A DNA stretch of 64,000 nt, from NCBI RefSeq assembly GCF_018141405.1, contig NZ_CP058648.1, positions 821,001-885,000 of the forward strand, written 5' to 3'. Positions 29,284 to 37,736 of the stretch are shown here, in pieces. The notes below the pieces were generated by a model, which made no database searches, was not told the origin of the DNA, and worked only from the letters and a program-made list of their open reading frames with translations. Positions within the stretch are counted from its first letter, which is position 1, and every line of letters starts with the position of its first letter. The stretch is from Serpentinicella alkaliphila. GTDB taxonomy: Bacteria; Bacillota; Clostridia; Peptostreptococcales; Natronincolaceae. The translations under genes and the position numbers were made by a program.

Positions 29284-31131
29284 TTAATCCATCCACACAT
29301 ATACTTTTTCCTTAAGCTCCTCAATATTTAGTGGTTTTGATATGAAATCATTCATACCTGCATCCATGCACCTCATTTTGTCCTCCTCTAATGTCCAGGC
29401 AGATACCCCAATAATTGGAGTCTTAATACCCGCTTCTCTTATTTTTTTAGTTGCTTCGATTCCATCCAAAAGTGGCATTTGTATATCCATTAAAATTAAA
29501 TTAAATCTTTGACCCTTCAAAATATAAAGTGCCTCTTCTCCATTTTCTACAGCCACATATTCTATTTTTAAAAAGGTTAGTATTTTTTCTATTAGATATC
29601 TATTAGTTCCATCGTCTTCAGCAATAAGCACTTTTCTTTGTTCATATATATTTGAGTTATTTATTTCCCTATGGTCTATATCTTTAGCTTGTTCAGAGCT
29701 TAAGTTTTTGCTTTTAAGTTTCACTATAAATGTAAATGAAAAGCAACTGCCGGCACCTTCAATACTTTCAACCGACATGTTGCCACCCATAAGTTCGACT
29801 AACTTTTTCGAAATAGCTAATCCTAAGCCAGTACCTTCGTATTTTTTCCCATAGGGTTCCTCCACTTGATAAAATCTATTAAATAAAAGACCTAGCTTGT
29901 CCTTTGGTATCCCAATTCCCGTATCCCTAACATCAACTTTTATATAGGTATCATGTTCATTTAGTCCTTGTCCTTCAACATACACCGTTACTTTTCCTTC
30001 GTTAGTAAATTTAATGGCATTTGTTATTAGGTTTGATAAAATCTGTCTAACCCTTAAAGAGTCCCCATAAACTATTTCTGGGGTTGTTGAGTCAATTTCT
30101 AATAGAAGCTCTATACCCTTCTCCTTAGCCATATTTTTATATAGTTCAACCACTTCACTTATATGCTCTGTTAAATTAAATGAACTATTTTCTATCGTTA
30201 CTTTTCCAGCTTCAATTTTGGAATAGTCTAATATATCATCAATAATTCTTAAAAGAGAGTAAGTGGACTTTTGAACTATTTCTAGATTTTCTCTTTGTTC
30301 ACTATTTAGATCAGTGGCCAGTGTCAATTGTGTCATACCTAAAATTCCATTCATAGGCGTTCTAATTTCATGGCTCATATTAGCTAAAAATTGACTTTTA
30401 GCTATGTTAGCCGCTTCCGCATCTGCTTTTGCTTTAATAAGCTTCTTTTCGTAGCTATGCTGATGGCTAATTATTTCCGAAATATATTTGATAGATATAG
30501 CAATTATTATTAACGTTGTTAAATAAATAGCAGCTTTAATCCAAGTCATTATCTTTATAACTCTGCCATATATTTTATCAGCAGAGTAGTCAATACCTAA
30601 AACTCCAACGATCTCTCCCCTAGAGTTTATAATAGGGATATTTGCTGTCATGACCCAACCCCAATCATCTGCTAATAATATATTGGTGTAGCTAGCAATA
30701 CCTAGTTTTAACGCATCATTATACTTCTGATTTAACTCTTTATTGTAGTCATTATTTTCTACAGTTCCATAGGGTGAAAAAAATTCACTATCCATAGGAT
30801 AGCCATCTACAACATAGATGTTATTCCCATCCTTAATATCAGATTCCGTATAAACATAAAGGAAACCTAGCTCCTCTCTTACATCATTTAAATACACACG
30901 AAGCTCCTCATAGTATTCATTATTAATCCCTTCGTATACGATTCCTTCAAATCTATCCCCATCGATATTAAGGTTTACTACTTTCCCGGTTTTTAGTAGC
31001 TTTTCTCCTAATAATTCCTTTACGTAATTTTTAGTAATTATGGAAAGTGCGATGTTAATTATTATTGCTAAACTAAGTAATAGGGCAATACTCAATAATA
31101 TTAATTTTGACCGTCTACTATTTATTTTCAT
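29284..31131 (-). CDS. Membrane-bound hybrid sensor histidine kinase with receiver domain
   Basis: A 615-residue kinase. Two membrane helices (about residues 10-32 and 195-218) enclose an extracellular sensor of about 160 residues that looks like a dCache/PAS fold ([31 protein letters not shown]). HisKA contains [18 protein letters not shown], the HATPase part has [18 protein letters not shown] and [12 protein letters not shown], and the C-terminal receiver has the acceptor Asp in [16 protein letters not shown]. It lies 160 bases upstream of the larger soluble kinase on the same strand, and each gene has its own terminator. No separate response regulator is adjacent, so phosphotransfer through an HPt protein elsewhere is expected from family knowledge. 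The ligand is unknown. Confidence 0.92.
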   Translation of the reverse strand: MKINSRRSKLILLSIALLLSLAIIINIALSIITKNYVKELLGEKLLKTGKVVNLNIDGDRFEGIVYEGINNEYYEELRVYLNDVREELGFLYVYTESDIKDGNNIYVVDGYPMDSEFFSPYGTVENNDYNKELNQKYNDALKLGIASYTNILLADDWGWVMTANIPIINSRGEIVGVLGIDYSADKIYGRVIKIMTWIKAAIYLTTLIIIAISIKYISEIISHQHSYEKKLIKAKADAEAANIAKSQFLANMSHEIRTPMNGILGMTQLTLATDLNSEQRENLEIVQKSTYSLLRIIDDILDYSKIEAGKVTIENSSFNLTEHISEVVELYKNMAKEKGIELLLEIDSTTPEIVYGDSLRVRQILSNLITNAIKFTNEGKVTVYVEGQGLNEHDTYIKVDVRDTGIGIPKDKLGLLFNRFYQVEEPYGKKYEGTGLGLAISKKLVELMGGNMSVESIEGAGSCFSFTFIVKLKSKNLSSEQAKDIDHREINNSNIYEQRKVLIAEDDGTNRYLIEKILTFLKIEYVAVENGEEALYILKGQRFNLILMDIQMPLLDGIEATKKIREAGIKTPIIGVSAWTLEEDKMRCMDAGMNDFISKPLNIEELKEKVYVWMD

Positions 31132-31282
31132 CCAATGTTTTCCCCTAACATTTTAATGTTTATGTAGCTCATATCTATTTCTTAATCATAACATATAACT
31201 CAACTACTATTTTAACAAAATAAAATAATGAAATTAACAAATTTTTCCGATATAATTATATTAATGAAAGGAGATGTGTTAT

Positions 31283-32077
31283 ATGAGAGAAAATAAAATA
31301 AGAATTTACATACTCGCATTATTATTTGTTTTTATTTTTTCTTCCTTAAGCTTTGGACAAAGCTATAGTAGAACAATAACCGCATGGTTTAATGGTATCA
31401 AAATGAATGTTGATGGAAGGATTATAGAAAGTCCTAGGGAACCATTTTTCTACAATAATACTCTATATGTTCCTATTGATGACCTAAGCGATGCTTTACT
31501 GTTTAGCTCCTCATATAGCGAAGACAATAAAACTCTTAAAATTGATACAAATAGAATCCCTTATGGTAGTATGGCTCAATATTCCGGGGCTTTACAACAA
31601 AGAGGAATTAAGATAGACCAGCTTAATAAAGAAATAGAAGAGCTAGAAAAGAAGCTAAAAGCTACTGAAAAAGAGTTAGATAGGTATAAATATGGTTATA
31701 GGGATTATAGGTATTCATATTATGATTATCCTTATGATTATTATCCTTATATATACACAACTTCGGAAATGCAAAGATATCTACGTGACTATTATAGTTA
31801 TTTTAATGATTTTCCAAACACTATATCTCTAAGTTCTCTAGGTAACAATAATTATAGGCTAACAATTGTTATACATAGCCATAACCGATCTCTCTCCAGT
31901 GTTAGCTCTAGCTCTGTTGAAAATTGGCTAAGGGATATGCATTATTCAATTCGAGACTTACTAAATAATAACGCTAGAATAGAGGGCTATATTTTAGACT
32001 ATAATTATCACTCTGGAAATAGAAATTTTTCGGATTTTGAGACTATAAATAACCAATTATATTTTTACTATAACTAA
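31283..32077 (+). CDS. Exported protein with copper-amine-oxidase-N-like module and Tyr-rich segment
   Basis: A 264-residue secreted protein of unknown function. I place the start at ATG 31283, because the AAAGGAG site (31267-31273) directly abuts the upstream ATG at 31274 and leaves nine bases before 31283. The signal peptide is RENKIRIYILALLFVFIFSS. Residues about 28-90 match a copper amine oxidase N-terminal-like wall module (IKMNVDGRIIESPREPFFYN, LYVPIDDLSDAL), as in the S-layer-like protein at 2668-4950. A charged coiled coil (about 100-130) follows, then a Tyr-dense stretch (about 130-160, reading YRDYRYSYYDYPYDYYPYIY) and a C-terminal 100-residue domain I do not recognise. It converges on the unknown gene downstream and shares a bidirectional terminator with it. 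Confidence 0.75.
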   Translation: MRENKIRIYILALLFVFIFSSLSFGQSYSRTITAWFNGIKMNVDGRIIESPREPFFYNNTLYVPIDDLSDALLFSSSYSEDNKTLKIDTNRIPYGSMAQYSGALQQRGIKIDQLNKEIEELEKKLKATEKELDRYKYGYRDYRYSYYDYPYDYYPYIYTTSEMQRYLRDYYSYFNDFPNTISLSSLGNNNYRLTIVIHSHNRSLSSVSSSSVENWLRDMHYSIRDLLNNNARIEGYILDYNYHSGNRNFSDFETINNQLYFYYN

Positions 32078-32078
32078 T

Positions 32079-32102
32079 AAAAGCACTCATATGAGTGCTT
32101 TT
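32079..32102. terminator. Bidirectional terminator between convergent genes
   Basis: AAAAGCACTC (32079-32088) and GAGTGCTTTT (32093-32102) form a perfect 10-bp stem with A and T arms on both sides. It lies between the plus-strand stop at 32077 and the minus-strand stop at 32101. Confidence 0.88.
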
Positions 32103-33159
32103 AGCCTTTATACTCCACTAATTTTTTATTAACTAATAGCTTAAAATAATCCTGTTTAATAATTGGGATTAGATTAAGCTTCGTAGTAGGCCTCAATATA
32201 ACATTTAATCCTCTAAAAAGCTCTTCCTGACTTATTAACAGATAAATATTTGACATTGTTATTTTACTTGGTATTTCTTTGTTTTTATCTATAAAAGATA
32301 AAATGAAGCTTTGAAATTCCTCTATCATATTATTTGGATGGGCCGTATGCGAACCAATAATTACTCCCTTTTCTACATCAGCAATTAACAGTATTGCTGG
32401 ATAATATGGGTTTTCCCCACCATCTGGTATAAAACTATAGAAAAAATCAATCTCCCATGACTTATTGGTTACACTTGAAATACTCTTTAACCTATTTAGA
32501 TCGAAATCATTATAAAGCTTAGGAATTACTCTATCCTTATGTAAATCCGCTAGAATATCTTCATATATATCAACTACTACCTCTTTGAAATTATTATTAC
32601 TATCATATTCCCTTACATAGCATTTATTCTTCTTTACTAGGCCAGTCTTATCCTTATTAATTTTTAAATAAAGACAACAATCCTTCACTGCTTTTATAGC
32701 ATCAGTCATTAAAAATAGTTCCTCTGTTGTTAAGCCTCTAGGAACAAAACCCGGCTCTAAATATTCAAATTTTGGCCATTGGTTTTTACCCCTGAATATA
32801 ACTTCTGATAGCTTAATTAGTTCATAATCATCCTTAGAAATAGCCTTCCTATCTTCAAAGGTTAGTCTTATGCATTTTTTAATATATATTTTTTCTTCCT
32901 CTAAATCATATCTTTTACTTACTAATTTGAAATAGCTTTCTATACCATGAGCACCCTCATACAGTTCAATCCCATAGGCTTCCTTATTCTTGCCTAATAC
33001 AGAACAGAATAGTATACCTTTCTGGTTAGGAAGTTTAATTCCAAACACCTCATTTTCTTCTATCCATTCCGATGGCTTAATTTTATTTAATCCTTTAGCT
33101 GCTTCAAATAGTTCTATAGCCTCTTCCTTAGTAAATTCCCTTGTTTTCACTAAGTACAC
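32101..33159 (-). CDS. Unrecognised 352-residue cytoplasmic protein
   Basis: A soluble protein with no signal peptide or membrane segment. I do not recognise a named family with confidence. The N-terminal third has a fold-like pattern ending in GIELYEGAHGIESYFKLVSK. The middle contains EYLEPGFVPRGLTTEELFLM and charged helices. The last 120 residues (PYYPAILLIADVEKGVIIGS, EFQSFILSFIDKNKEIPSKI) resemble the DUF6930-type region found in uncharacterised Firmicute proteins; this resemblance is from memory and unverified. The gene is transcribed on the same strand as spoIIE and lies 65 bases after it, but a terminator separates them. No catalytic motif is evident. Confidence 0.75.
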   Translation of the reverse strand: MYLVKTREFTKEEAIELFEAAKGLNKIKPSEWIEENEVFGIKLPNQKGILFCSVLGKNKEAYGIELYEGAHGIESYFKLVSKRYDLEEEKIYIKKCIRLTFEDRKAISKDDYELIKLSEVIFRGKNQWPKFEYLEPGFVPRGLTTEELFLMTDAIKAVKDCCLYLKINKDKTGLVKKNKCYVREYDSNNNFKEVVVDIYEDILADLHKDRVIPKLYNDFDLNRLKSISSVTNKSWEIDFFYSFIPDGGENPYYPAILLIADVEKGVIIGSHTAHPNNMIEEFQSFILSFIDKNKEIPSKITMSNIYLLISQEELFRGLNVILRPTTKLNLIPIIKQDYFKLLVNKKLVEYKG

Positions 33160-33210
33160 CCCTTTAATTTAAGTTTCTAATGACACTAGTTCATATCTTA
33201 CCACAATTTT

Positions 33211-33239
33211 AAAAAAACCGCCAATCAATTGGCGGTTTT
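33211..33239 (-). terminator. Terminator embedded in the 3' end of spoIIE
   Basis: On the minus strand AAAACCGCCAAT and ATTGGCGGTTTT pair around two bases, followed by a run of U. The left arm encodes the last Lys-Thr-Ala-Asn codons and the stop sits in the loop, so the hairpin is part of the gene end. Confidence 0.88.
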
Positions 33240-35612
33240 CCATATTTTCGTTACCATAACTGTCATATCATCATGAGGCTCATTTCCTGTGAATTGTAAG
33301 GCTTTCTTTAAAATTTCATCTGCCAAAAATTGAGGGTTCCTTGTATCACAATTACTTAGTAGATTTATAAACCATTCTTCCCCTTCTCCCTTATTTACCT
33401 CTAAAATACCATCAGATACCATTACAACAAAGTCTCCATCATCCACCTTTTTACTAGATAGCTCTATATCAATATCCTGAACTATTCCCACTGGTAGAGT
33501 AGAGGATATAATTCTCTCAATTGATCCATCTTTTCTTTTAATAAATGATGGTGCAGTCCCAATTTTTATAAAATCTATATTCCCTTTATGTAAATCTACT
33601 AAGGCTAAATCAACCGTAGAAAACATTTCTTTTGAAGACTTCAAAATTAACATAGAGTTAATTGTCTTTATAGTCATTTCTTTATCAAAGCCGGCTTCCA
33701 TCATCTTTTCAAGCATAGTTATAGTTGCACTTGATTGCCTATACGCCTTCTCTCCGGTTCCCATACCATCGCTTATAGCCATCATATATTGATTGTCTCC
33801 AATATTAATGTATGAGTAACTATCCCCTGAAAATCTATTTCCCCCTTTACTTATTTCAGCAACTTTAGTTGTAGCCTCAAAAACATTAGCCTCAACTAAT
33901 GTAAATCTGCATCCAGCCTTATCCTCCACTTGGCAGCCTTTAGATTTTCTAACTAAATTAGTTCCTAAGGCTTTAGAAATTACCGGAATATATCTTTCAG
34001 TACAGCTCTCCCTATTAAAGCAGGGCTTTTTCTCTAAAATAATTTCTAATGTACCACTTTCACTATTTGTTACCATTAGTTTTTTAACAGCCAACCCAGC
34101 CTGGTCTAAGGCTACATACAGAGTATCTTCCAACTCCGTATCAAAGGTTATATTTTCATTTATACGATTAGCTAAAGCACTTAAAGTTTGGGACACTCCT
34201 TTTAGCTGCTCTCCAACAAGCTTTCGTCCTTCCCCCATCCTTTTTTTCCAGGTAATATTAAGGTGGTTTAGCTCATAAAGATGGACCATCTTTTGTATAA
34301 TACTATTTGGCCTAATACACTGTTTTTGCATTTCCTTCGGTAAAGATGAAAATTCTATAAATCCCTGGGTTTCTATCATTACTAGTAAATCTCTCATCCT
34401 TTGAAATGTACTATTAAAGTTTCTATCCCAACAATTTCTTTTCATCCCACAGGTAGAGCAGGAGTGATTTGCGACCTCTTCTATTAATCTCGATAATTCC
34501 TCTTGGTTAAAACCCTCTTCCTCATCAATAATTTCTTCAAAGGTTGCAGAAAGTTCGTTATATGTCATTGCAAAGCTATGTATTCTATCATGTAGTAAAT
34601 CTTTTATTCTTTCACTATAGGTTCTGTCAGAGTAGAGCTTTCCAGCCACTGGATTGCAAAATCTTGATATATACTCCATCCACCCCATGGGTATAAATAG
34701 AAATAGTACAAATGCTACAAATATTTCTCTCAGTTGGATGAACACTTCATAATATCCATTAATATAGAATGTTAATATTACATTACCTAGTATAAATCCA
34801 ATGGCAGAGCCTATTTTACCTAGTTCCTTAAAGGTACCGGATAGTAGTCCTGAAAATCCGTAAATTCCAATTATAACTGGTGGGATCTTACCAAATGTCA
34901 TACTAGAAATTAAACCTAAAATTATACCCACAGAAGCCCCTACAGCTGCTCCACCGTTATAAGCGAATAGCATAGTAATTAGTATGCCAGCCACATTTTT
35001 AATAGAAATACCAACTATACTTACTTCATTGATGCCTGCTAAACATAGGGCAGTAATAATTGCTGAACAAATTATTTCCTCTGTTGATAATATTTTTCTA
35101 TTTGTTTTTTGAAGAGAAATAGGTATAGCGTAGTTCGATATTACGACTGTAACAAAAATTACAGTACCCTCGAAACAGGTCATTAATAAATCATATATAT
35201 AAAATGTTTTAAACAAGGCAAATATGGTCATTACAGTAATGTGCGTTAGTGCACTTAAAAAAGCCAGCTTCATTACTTTCGTTTTTCGCATATCAAATAC
35301 ATGATACAACAATAAATATATAATGCCAATAGATATAGCATATGGTATGCTATGATTTATCCCTCTAACTGAAACTATGCCCAGTAGTGCCAAGGGACCT
35401 GCTAATGCAAGGCTTTTATCTTTAAATAATAGGGTAGCATAAAACCCTATTCCAAAAGGGTTAAGGTTTTGTAATAATGCTACTCTACTCATTAGAAAAG
35501 CTACTGAATGCAAAAGAAGAAGATTCTTGTTTTTAATAAAAATAAATTGCCTATTCTCTTTTTTTGGCTCCTGCCGTTCCTTGAATGTTAATACCGTTGA
35601 TCTGCTCGGCAT
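33225..35612 (-). CDS. spoIIE: Stage II sporulation protein E, PP2C-type phosphatase
   Basis: A 795-residue membrane phosphatase that dephosphorylates SpoIIAA and so activates sigma-F in the forespore; it also interacts with the polar septum. The N-terminal 330 residues form about ten membrane helices. A central region contains the conserved Cys cluster SCSTCGMKRNCWDRNF. The PP2C domain (about 580-795) shows the metal-binding MAISDGMGTGEKAYRQSSA and FVVMVSDGILEVNKGEGEE. The length is close to the Bacillus protein. The position downstream of the yabP-yabQ-divIC-yabR cluster matches the conserved order. A GGGGGG ribosome binding site precedes the ATG, and a Spo0A-type promoter is readable upstream (35654-35742). 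A terminator is built into its end. Confidence 0.97.
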   Translation of the reverse strand: MPSRSTVLTFKERQEPKKENRQFIFIKNKNLLLLHSVAFLMSRVALLQNLNPFGIGFYATLLFKDKSLALAGPLALLGIVSVRGINHSIPYAISIGIIYLLLYHVFDMRKTKVMKLAFLSALTHITVMTIFALFKTFYIYDLLMTCFEGTVIFVTVVISNYAIPISLQKTNRKILSTEEIICSAIITALCLAGINEVSIVGISIKNVAGILITMLFAYNGGAAVGASVGIILGLISSMTFGKIPPVIIGIYGFSGLLSGTFKELGKIGSAIGFILGNVILTFYINGYYEVFIQLREIFVAFVLFLFIPMGWMEYISRFCNPVAGKLYSDRTYSERIKDLLHDRIHSFAMTYNELSATFEEIIDEEEGFNQEELSRLIEEVANHSCSTCGMKRNCWDRNFNSTFQRMRDLLVMIETQGFIEFSSLPKEMQKQCIRPNSIIQKMVHLYELNHLNITWKKRMGEGRKLVGEQLKGVSQTLSALANRINENITFDTELEDTLYVALDQAGLAVKKLMVTNSESGTLEIILEKKPCFNRESCTERYIPVISKALGTNLVRKSKGCQVEDKAGCRFTLVEANVFEATTKVAEISKGGNRFSGDSYSYINIGDNQYMMAISDGMGTGEKAYRQSSATITMLEKMMEAGFDKEMTIKTINSMLILKSSKEMFSTVDLALVDLHKGNIDFIKIGTAPSFIKRKDGSIERIISSTLPVGIVQDIDIELSSKKVDDGDFVVMVSDGILEVNKGEGEEWFINLLSNCDTRNPQFLADEILKKALQFTGNEPHDDMTVMVTKIWKTAN

Positions 35613-35653
35613 TTTAATCCCCCCTATTAAATTGTTGTAAAGAGTGTAAGGCT

Positions 35654-35742
35654 ATTTTATCAAGGTAGCTTAGATTTTTTTGTCATAGATAGGGGACAAC
35701 TATTTAAAAATTTTTGACAAATATACAGGTTTATTAGACAAT
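35654..35742 (-). promoter_or_regulatory. Spo0A-type spoIIE promoter with 21-bp spacer
   Basis: On the minus strand ATGACA (35686-35681) and TAAAAT (35659-35654) are separated by exactly 21 bases, the unusual long spacing known for Spo0A-activated spoIIE and spoIIG promoters. A perfect 0A box TTTGTCAAA lies at 35721-35713 and a one-mismatch box TTGTCTAA at 35742-35734, 21 bases apart. TTTGTCATA on the opposite strand overlaps the -35. The rest of this 350-base gap shows nothing else. Confidence 0.65.
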
Positions 35743-35925
35743 AACATGCAAATATATACCTACTTACTAATATATTTTATTAATTTAGAAAGTTTTATAT
35801 AAAAATACCTATGTTTTTTGACGACTAATGCTACTCTTTGATGAACGTTTTTAATCATAATTATGTTTAAAAAACATATATACTATTTTTATAATTTAAA
35901 ATAAATAATACAAAAAATAATAAAA

Positions 35926-35946
35926 CCGGGAATTATATATCCCGGC
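35926..35946 (-). terminator. Terminator of the yabQ-divIC-yabR group
   Basis: CCGGGA and TCCCGG pair around eight bases, followed on the minus strand by a U-rich TTTTATTATTTTTTG stretch, shortly after the yabR stop. Confidence 0.85.
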
Positions 35947-35962
35947 TTGAATTTACATATTA

Positions 35963-36397
35963 CTAAACATTCTTTTTATTAGCATGACCATTACTTCTAC
36001 GGCCACCGCCACCACTAGCTTTATTTTTATTTCTTATAACTTGCATCTTTTCTTCGCTATCCTTCATAAATCTGCTCATTTTGTCTTCAAAAGAACCACC
36101 ATGACTGTTGTTGCCTAGGCTTCCCCAATCAACTTCTGTCGGCTTAGTCGACTTCTTTTTAGGTAGAGCTGCCTGTCTAATGGATAGACTTATTTTACCG
36201 TCAGGATTAATTGAAAGTACTTTTACTTTCACCTTTTGCTTATCTTGTAAGTACTCTCTAATGTTTTTTACGTAATCATCTGCAACCTCTGAGATGTGAA
36301 CTAAACCAGTTTTACCTTCTCCTAGTTCAACAAAAGCTCCAAAGTTTGTTATTCCTGACACAGTGCCTTCGACTATAACTCCTACTTCTAATGGCAT
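35963..36397 (-). CDS. yabR: S1-domain RNA-binding protein YabR
   Basis: A 144-residue protein with one S1 RNA-binding domain at residues 1-70 (VGVIVEGTVSGITNFGAFVE, GLVHISEVADDYV, GKISLSIRQA). A low-complexity basic tail rich in Gly, Ser, Lys and Asn follows (ASGGGGRRSNGHANKKN). The family is related to polynucleotide phosphorylase S1 modules and to general stress protein 13. The placement between divIC and spoIIE matches yabR in Bacillus. Its exact role is not established; a ribosome or RNA association is expected. AGGAGGAG lies 12 bases before the ATG, somewhat far. It ends the group before the terminator. Confidence 0.92.
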   Translation of the reverse strand: MPLEVGVIVEGTVSGITNFGAFVELGEGKTGLVHISEVADDYVKNIREYLQDKQKVKVKVLSINPDGKISLSIRQAALPKKKSTKPTEVDWGSLGNNSHGGSFEDKMSRFMKDSEEKMQVIRNKNKASGGGGRRSNGHANKKNV

Positions 36398-36520
36398 AAA
36401 GCTACAATTCTCCTCCTTGATCGATTATTCATCGAAAATTATATATTTATGTTAATGATTCACAATACTTGTATTATACCATACCCCTTATTAAAGGTAC
36501 ATACTCTTTTTGTATATTCT

Positions 36521-36814
36521 TTATCGGGGAGATATGTCTTTAATAACTATTTCACCTTCTCCAATCATATTTAATTGTTCCCTAGCTACCTTCTCTATAT
36601 ATTCATCACTTTCACCTAATTCTAATATTCCATTTAATCTATCTAGCTCTTTTTGGGCCTTCTCAATTTCTTCAACAAAAATCTTCTTTCTTGCTTCCAA
36701 AGTAGTTATTTCATTTTGCTGTTGATATAGTGTATATCCAAAATAGGAGACTAAAAAGGCAATAGCAAAAACTGTTATAAACTTTTTACGTTTTCTTCTT
36801 TTGTTATTAGCCAA
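36521..36814 (-). CDS. divIC: Cell-division protein DivIC (FtsB-like septum initiator)
   Basis: A 97-residue single-pass membrane protein of the division machinery, which pairs with FtsL and DivIB at the septum. A basic N-terminal tail (NNKRRKRKKF) precedes one membrane helix (about 12-29), then a leucine-rich coiled coil (EITTLEARKKIFVEEIEKAQ). The C-terminal SDEYIEKVAREQLNMIGEGE is the conserved end of the FtsB/DivIC family. The start is TTG at 36814 behind AGGAGGA. It is placed after yabQ and before yabR as in Bacillus, so it belongs to the conserved cluster. Confidence 0.93.
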   Translation of the reverse strand: MANNKRRKRKKFITVFAIAFLVSYFGYTLYQQQNEITTLEARKKIFVEEIEKAQKELDRLNGILELGESDEYIEKVAREQLNMIGEGEIVIKDISPR

Positions 36815-36845
36815 TTTTAATTCCTCCTAATATTAAGTATGTGGG

Positions 36846-37358
36846 TTATTTTTTAGTGAAATATACTTTAATATTTTTCTTCGTATTAACAAAAGCCCTT
36901 TTCGGCAACCCTATAATTCTCTTTGACTTATAGTATACAGGCTTTGTTCTTTTTTTACAATAAGAATAAGGTCCCTCTAATAGACATAATCCTACACGAA
37001 AAGGATATTTTATTAACTGCCACAAATCCAAAATAAATCTTCTAGTCAATTGTACAATATATATAATGGTTCTAGTAACCAAGGCACTCAGTATATGATA
37101 GTACATAAATGCTCCTAGTATAAAGCCTAAAAAGTTATAGAATCTTATTATTCCATCATTGCTAATAATTAAAACATAAAATGCGACTAAAGAAATAATT
37201 ACCCAAAAAATTAAATCCTGAAGTAAGGTTGCAATTTTTTTCGGATTAAAGATTAGTCTCACTATTTTATAAAGATCATATATAAATCCTATTAAAATTC
37301 CGCCATATACTGATGCTAATAAAATGTATGCCTCTTGCGAAAGACTATACATCTGCAT
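36846..37358 (-). CDS. yabQ: Spore cortex biosynthesis protein YabQ
   Basis: A 170-residue membrane protein needed for spore cortex formation in Bacillus. Three or four hydrophobic segments fill residues 8-115, including YILLASVYGGILIGFIYDLY, which is typical of the family. A basic C-terminal tail of about 55 residues follows (KRTKPVYYKSKRIIGLPKRA). A GGTGG site precedes the ATG at 37358. In other Firmicutes it is co-transcribed with yabP; here a 2041-bp insertion sequence and its 133-bp duplications separate them. yabQ and divIC must therefore depend on a promoter inside or after the left duplication (37409-37541), where CATATAAT could be a sigma-E-like -10, or on read-through from the element. 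The reading frame is intact. Confidence 0.93.
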   Translation of the reverse strand: MQMYSLSQEAYILLASVYGGILIGFIYDLYKIVRLIFNPKKIATLLQDLIFWVIISLVAFYVLIISNDGIIRFYNFLGFILGAFMYYHILSALVTRTIIYIVQLTRRFILDLWQLIKYPFRVGLCLLEGPYSYCKKRTKPVYYKSKRIIGLPKRAFVNTKKNIKVYFTKK

Positions 37359-37408
37359 GTCCCCACCACCTTATATAATAATAAAATGCCAACTAAAAAT
37401 AGCCTTTT

Positions 37409-37541
37409 AACTATTATATGAGGGGAAAGAAATTATGTTACAAAAACAATTATTTATTTACTTGCTTTTAAAAATAAACAAAAAAATGCTATGGACATTT
37501 ACTCCATAGCTATTTAAACATTTTTCCTAATAAACCAGAAC
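37409..37541. repeat. Left copy of the 133-bp target duplication
   Basis: This 133-base segment is repeated without mismatch at 39583-39715 and ends exactly where the left inverted repeat of the insertion sequence begins. It contains a stranded copy of the last ten or so codons of yabP, its stop, and its terminator hairpin. Confidence 0.92.
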
Positions 37542-37582
37542 CCTGACTTTAGAAGATATTATGCCCATTAAATTTAATAGGA

Positions 37583-37626
37583 ATCTCTGAGGATTGCTAA
37601 TGAAGCGGTTTTCAGAGATCTTTTTA
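37583..37626 (+). terminator. Inward-protecting hairpin near the left end of the IS
   Basis: ATCTCTGA (37583-37590) and TCAGAGAT (37612-37619) pair, with an inner GCT/AGC stem, followed by CTTTTTATTTG. Placed between the left end and the transposase, it could stop outside transcripts from entering the gene. Confidence 0.6.
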
Positions 37627-37736
37627 TTTGTAAAATTTTAATATATTTTGTCCTGTTATTTCCTATTATTTTCTTTCCATTTATACTTAAAAATGGTATA
37701 ATAGGAATATAAATAATTATTCAGGGGGAACAGGTT

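Noticed and set aside
35613-35962. tRNA genes between yabR and spoIIE, as in some Firmicutes
   Set aside because: The stretch is very AT-rich with no tRNA-like T-loop (GGTTCGA-type) sequence; only the spoIIE promoter and the yabR terminator are seen.
37413-37420. CATATAAT as a sigma-E -10 for yabQ in the left duplication
   Set aside because: No acceptable -35 was found at 12-15 bases, so I did not list a promoter.
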